A stretch of DNA of 64,000 nt from CBDFKB01 sp965248715 (GTDB lineage: Bacteria > Pseudomonadota > Alphaproteobacteria > Rhizobiales > Rhizobiaceae): the NCBI GenBank assembly GCA_965248715.1, contig CBDFKB010000008.1, positions 1,550,001-1,614,000 on the forward strand, written 5' to 3'. The notes below the pieces were generated by a model, which saw only the letters and a program-made list of their open reading frames with translations, did not search any database and was not told where the DNA came from. The position numbers and the translations under genes are program-made. Below, one piece after another: positions 61,607 to 64,000 of the stretch (the stretch's first letter is position 1; the number at the start of each line of letters is the position of its first letter).

Positions 61607-61674
61607 TCTGTTGAGATTGATGATTATGGCGCCGGCGTGGTCAAATTGGCACCACAATCATGATACTCAACAGG
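61607..61674. repeat. Isolated palindromic element after pyrE
   Basis: Arms TCTGTTGAGATTGATGATTA TGGCGCC and GGCACCACAATCATGATACT CAACAGG, 27 bp each with six or seven mismatches, around a 14 bp centre (GGCGTGGTCAAATT). It lies 10 bp after the pyrE stop. It could act as an RNA stem at the transcript end, but lacks a T-run. No second copy was seen in the window. Confidence 0.6.
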
Positions 61675-61684
61675 CCCTAATTTA

Positions 61685-62263
61685 TCAAACATTCCTGCTC
61701 CCGGGTTTGACGGCGGCAATGGCGGCCAGTTCCGGTGGCAGGGCGTCGGCTGGGTAAGCAGGCACCTCATATTCCGCCAAGGCAATCAGGGGCACACCGA
61801 TTTCTGCCTTGCCGGCTGACCGGTCGACCAAACAGGCAGCCGCTACTACTTCATGCCCGGCTGCGCACAAACAATCCACCGTCTCGCGGATCGACAATCC
61901 GGTGGTTACAATATCCTCGACGACGACAATTCGTGATCTGGCCGGCAATTCGAAACGGCTGAGCGTAAATGCGCCCTCACGGCGCTCCACCCACGCATTG
62001 GGCACACCAAGTTGCCGCGATGTCTCATAAGCGGGAATAATGCCGCCGATCGCCGGGCCGACCACATAGTGTGGCATTGGATCAACGCGCCGTCTAATCG
62101 CATCCGCAAGCGCCCGACACAGGAGTTCGGTCTTTTGCGGATCCATAAAAACCCGAGCCTTTTGCAGAAAGACCGGGCTATGCAGACCGGAGCTTAGGAT
62201 AAAGTGGCCATGCAAAATGGCGTCGGCCTCGGCAAAAATTGCCAGCACTTGGTCTGGGGTCAT
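61685..62263 (-). CDS. pyrE: Orotate phosphoribosyltransferase
   Basis: Joins orotate to PRPP to form OMP in pyrimidine synthesis. 192 residues. The PRPP loop is RIVVVEDIVTTGLSIRETVD; the substrate hood is in LSSGLHSPVFLQKARVFMDP. ATG 62263 (MTPDQVLAIF) is used; a TTG six codons upstream opens the frame. Next to rsh on the same strand (33 bp), as in many alphaproteobacteria. Confidence 0.95.
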   Translation of the reverse strand: MTPDQVLAIFAEADAILHGHFILSSGLHSPVFLQKARVFMDPQKTELLCRALADAIRRRVDPMPHYVVGPAIGGIIPAYETSRQLGVPNAWVERREGAFTLSRFELPARSRIVVVEDIVTTGLSIRETVDCLCAAGHEVVAAACLVDRSAGKAEIGVPLIALAEYEVPAYPADALPPELAAIAAVKPGSRNV

Positions 62264-62296
62264 GTTCCGTCCGTGATTCAATCTTATTGGCCGCGC

Positions 62297-64000
62297 TCAA
62301 CCCAACATTCGTTCGACTTTGGAGACCACCGGGCGCGCGCGCAACCGCCGGGTGATCCGGTTTAGATGCGCCAAATCCCACACTTCGAGGTCGATTTCCA
62401 TTTCGGTGAAGTCAGGGGCCGTAGAAACCATGGAAAGATTGTGGATATTGGCATCGTGATTGGCAATGATATCGGCGATATTGGCCAACGTGCCGGGCTC
62501 ATTGATAGCCGATATACGAAGGCGCGCCGGAAATCGTTCCGGATTGGCCTCATCGATATCCCAACGCACATCTAGCCAGTTTTTGCGATCATCATCAAAT
62601 TTGCGCAACGCAGGCGATTCGCTTGGATAGATGGTAATCCCCTCCCCCGGCTCAATGATGCCAACAATATTGTCGCCCGGCACCGCACCGATCCTGGAAA
62701 AGCGCACCGGCAAATCACCTGAATGACCACGTACCGGTATCGCGTCCGCAGCTTTTGCTGCCTTGCGGCTTTGCGCCCGCCTGGCGCGCGGGGAGCGAAA
62801 TATTAGGCCGGCAGTGCCCCTGAGCCCAAACCAGCCTTCCAGGGTCTTACCGGCGTCGCCGACGGTGACTTTGTCGTCCTTGAAGTCGGGAAAAACCGCG
62901 CGAATCACGTTTGGCGAAGCGATTTCGCCGCGCCCGACCGCGGTCAGCACGTCTTGTACGCTATCGCGGGCCAAACGTGGCAGCGCCTTTTGCAAATCAT
63001 CGGTCCGGAAAGTCTTGCCGGCGCGTTCGAATGCGCGTTCGAGAATACGAGTACCAAGGCCTGAATATTGCTTGTGAATGGCGCTGCGGGTGGCACGGCG
63101 TATTGCTGAACGTGCCTTGCCGGTAACGACTACTGATTCCCATGCCGCCGGTGGTGCCTGAGAACTGGAGCGGATGATTTCCACCTCATCACCGTTATGC
63201 AATTCGCTAATTACCGGCATGATCTGACCATTGATCTTGCAGCCGACACAGGAATTACCGACGTCGGTGTGTACCGCGTAGGCGAAATCAATCGAAGTAG
63301 CGCCGGCTGGCAGAGCGATTAATGCGCCCTTGGGCGTGAAACAAAATACCTGATCGCGGAACAATTCCAGCTTGGTATGCTCCAGGAATTCTTCCGGACT
63401 ATTGCCATCCGAAAGCAGTGCTACGGTGCGCCGTAGCCACTCATAGGCCTGGCTCTCGCTATTGGGCGCCGACCCGTTGGTGAGATCGAATTCCTTGTAG
63501 ATCGAATGGGCGGCAATGCCGTATTCAGCGATTTCGTGCATTTGTCTGGTGCGAAATTGCAACTCTACCCGTTGCCGCGACGGGCCGACCACGGTCGAAT
63601 GGATCGAGCGATAATCGTTTTGCTTCGGGGTTGAGACATAATCCTTAAATCGGCCCGGCACCATTGACCAAGCCTGGTGAACGATGCCGAGCGCACGGTA
63701 GCACTCGGCGACCGTATCGACGATCACGCGAAAGCCATAAATGTCGGAAAGCTGCTCGAAGCTTAACGCCTTGCGCTCCATTTTGTTGAATACCGAATAC
63801 GGACCCTTCTGCCGGCTGGTCACCGTGGCCTGCAATCCCTCATTGGAGATCTTTTCCGCCAGCGAATTGGTAATGTCGGCGATCAAATTCTGGTTCTTAT
63901 CGGCCAACTGCACCAATTGTTGGGAGATGGTTTCATAAGCCTCCGAATTAAGGTGGCGAAACGAAAGGTCTTCCAGTTCTTCGCGCATATCGTGCATGCC
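62297..64000 (-). CDS. Bifunctional (p)ppGpp synthetase/hydrolase RSH (partial, N-terminus outside window)
   Basis: Makes and degrades the alarmone (p)ppGpp in the stringent response. The frame is open to the right edge; the N-terminal HD hydrolase domain lies beyond it. Present are the synthetase domain (SVFNKMERKALSFEQLSDIY, YGFRVIVDTV, PKQNDYRSIHSTVVGP, VELQFRTRQMHEIAEYGIAA), the TGS domain (VFCFTPKGALIALPAGATSI), a conserved-cysteine region (GNSCVGCKING) and a C-terminal ACT domain (AINEPGTLANIADIIANHDA). About 568 of the expected ~720 residues. The synthetase motifs look intact. Confidence 0.95.
   Translation of the reverse strand, partial: GMHDMREELEDLSFRHLNSEAYETISQQLVQLADKNQNLIADITNSLAEKISNEGLQATVTSRQKGPYSVFNKMERKALSFEQLSDIYGFRVIVDTVAECYRALGIVHQAWSMVPGRFKDYVSTPKQNDYRSIHSTVVGPSRQRVELQFRTRQMHEIAEYGIAAHSIYKEFDLTNGSAPNSESQAYEWLRRTVALLSDGNSPEEFLEHTKLELFRDQVFCFTPKGALIALPAGATSIDFAYAVHTDVGNSCVGCKINGQIMPVISELHNGDEVEIIRSSSQAPPAAWESVVVTGKARSAIRRATRSAIHKQYSGLGTRILERAFERAGKTFRTDDLQKALPRLARDSVQDVLTAVGRGEIASPNVIRAVFPDFKDDKVTVGDAGKTLEGWFGLRGTAGLIFRSPRARRAQSRKAAKAADAIPVRGHSGDLPVRFSRIGAVPGDNIVGIIEPGEGITIYPSESPALRKFDDDRKNWLDVRWDIDEANPERFPARLRISAINEPGTLANIADIIANHDANIHNLSMVSTAPDFTEMEIDLEVWDLAHLNRITRRLRARPVVSKVERMLG

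Noticed and set aside
1..64000. tRNA or rRNA genes
   Set aside because: GTTCGAATC-like and GGTTCGAA-like strings were found only within coding regions or repeats, without a cloverleaf; no rRNA motif was seen.

Overview
The window looks like a chromosomal stretch of an alphaproteobacterium with moderate G+C, probably near the Rhodospirillales or a relative. Several things point there. recA lies beside alaS with a GTTC-N7-GTTC SOS box of the alphaproteobacterial type. The neighbourhoods rsh-pyrE / acpS-lepB-rnc-era-recO and folE-hisI / Fe-S scaffold-yidD-thrS are typical of the class. The protein sequences themselves also read as alphaproteobacterial. The assignment rests on reading alone; no database search was run.

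Layout. 1-6 kb: alaS (C-terminus cut by the window edge), recA, and a membrane-bound class III adenylate cyclase. 6-14 kb: a DksA/TraR-type zinc-finger protein, then the protocatechuate branch of the beta-ketoadipate pathway (pcaD-C-H-G-B), an acyl-CoA synthetase and a DMT exporter. 14-24 kb: a fatty acid desaturase, thrS, yidD, an Fe-S scaffold, folE, hisI, a BcsS-like outer membrane barrel and several transporters. 25-35 kb: argE and an acyclic-terpene-utilisation-like (Atu) cluster: biotin carboxylase, enoyl-CoA hydratase, carboxyltransferase and AtuA on one strand, with TetR and acyl-CoA dehydrogenase divergent around a perfect-arm operator. 35-41 kb: a threonine dehydratase-like enzyme, a lytic transglycosylase, a 1-Cys peroxiredoxin and a LysM protein. 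41.2-44.4 kb: a decayed Tn3-type transposon carrying an IS1182 insertion. 44-55 kb: LOG protein, cimA, cysS, a candidate structured RNA, SRAP peptidase, NUDIX, ygfZ, an HD hydrolase, MFS and conserved hypotheticals. 56-64 kb: recO, era, rnc, lepB, acpS, DUF2062, pyrE and rsh (N-terminus cut by the window edge).

The most distinctive feature is the density of small palindromic and terminal-inverted-repeat elements between genes. I separate five families by their ends. Family A has ends AGAGCCCTTTTAATGAATTC (three copies). B and C start CTAGTGG (B one full copy and one half; C three copies). D has hairpin core CCGAAAA...TTTTCGG (single copies plus tandem arrays of 103 bp and 59 bp). E has ends ATACCAAGGGA (one complete 302 bp element; the same 11 bp ends the Tn3-type unit). 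In three places an element end lies 1-3 bp before a start codon (acyl-CoA synthetase, argE, LOG gene). The elements may therefore supply leader or promoter sequence to housekeeping and catabolic genes.

Adaptive functions visible are aromatic acid and branched or terpenoid acyl-CoA catabolism, plus exporters of the EamA, AEC and MFS types. No tRNA, rRNA, CRISPR or prophage was seen.
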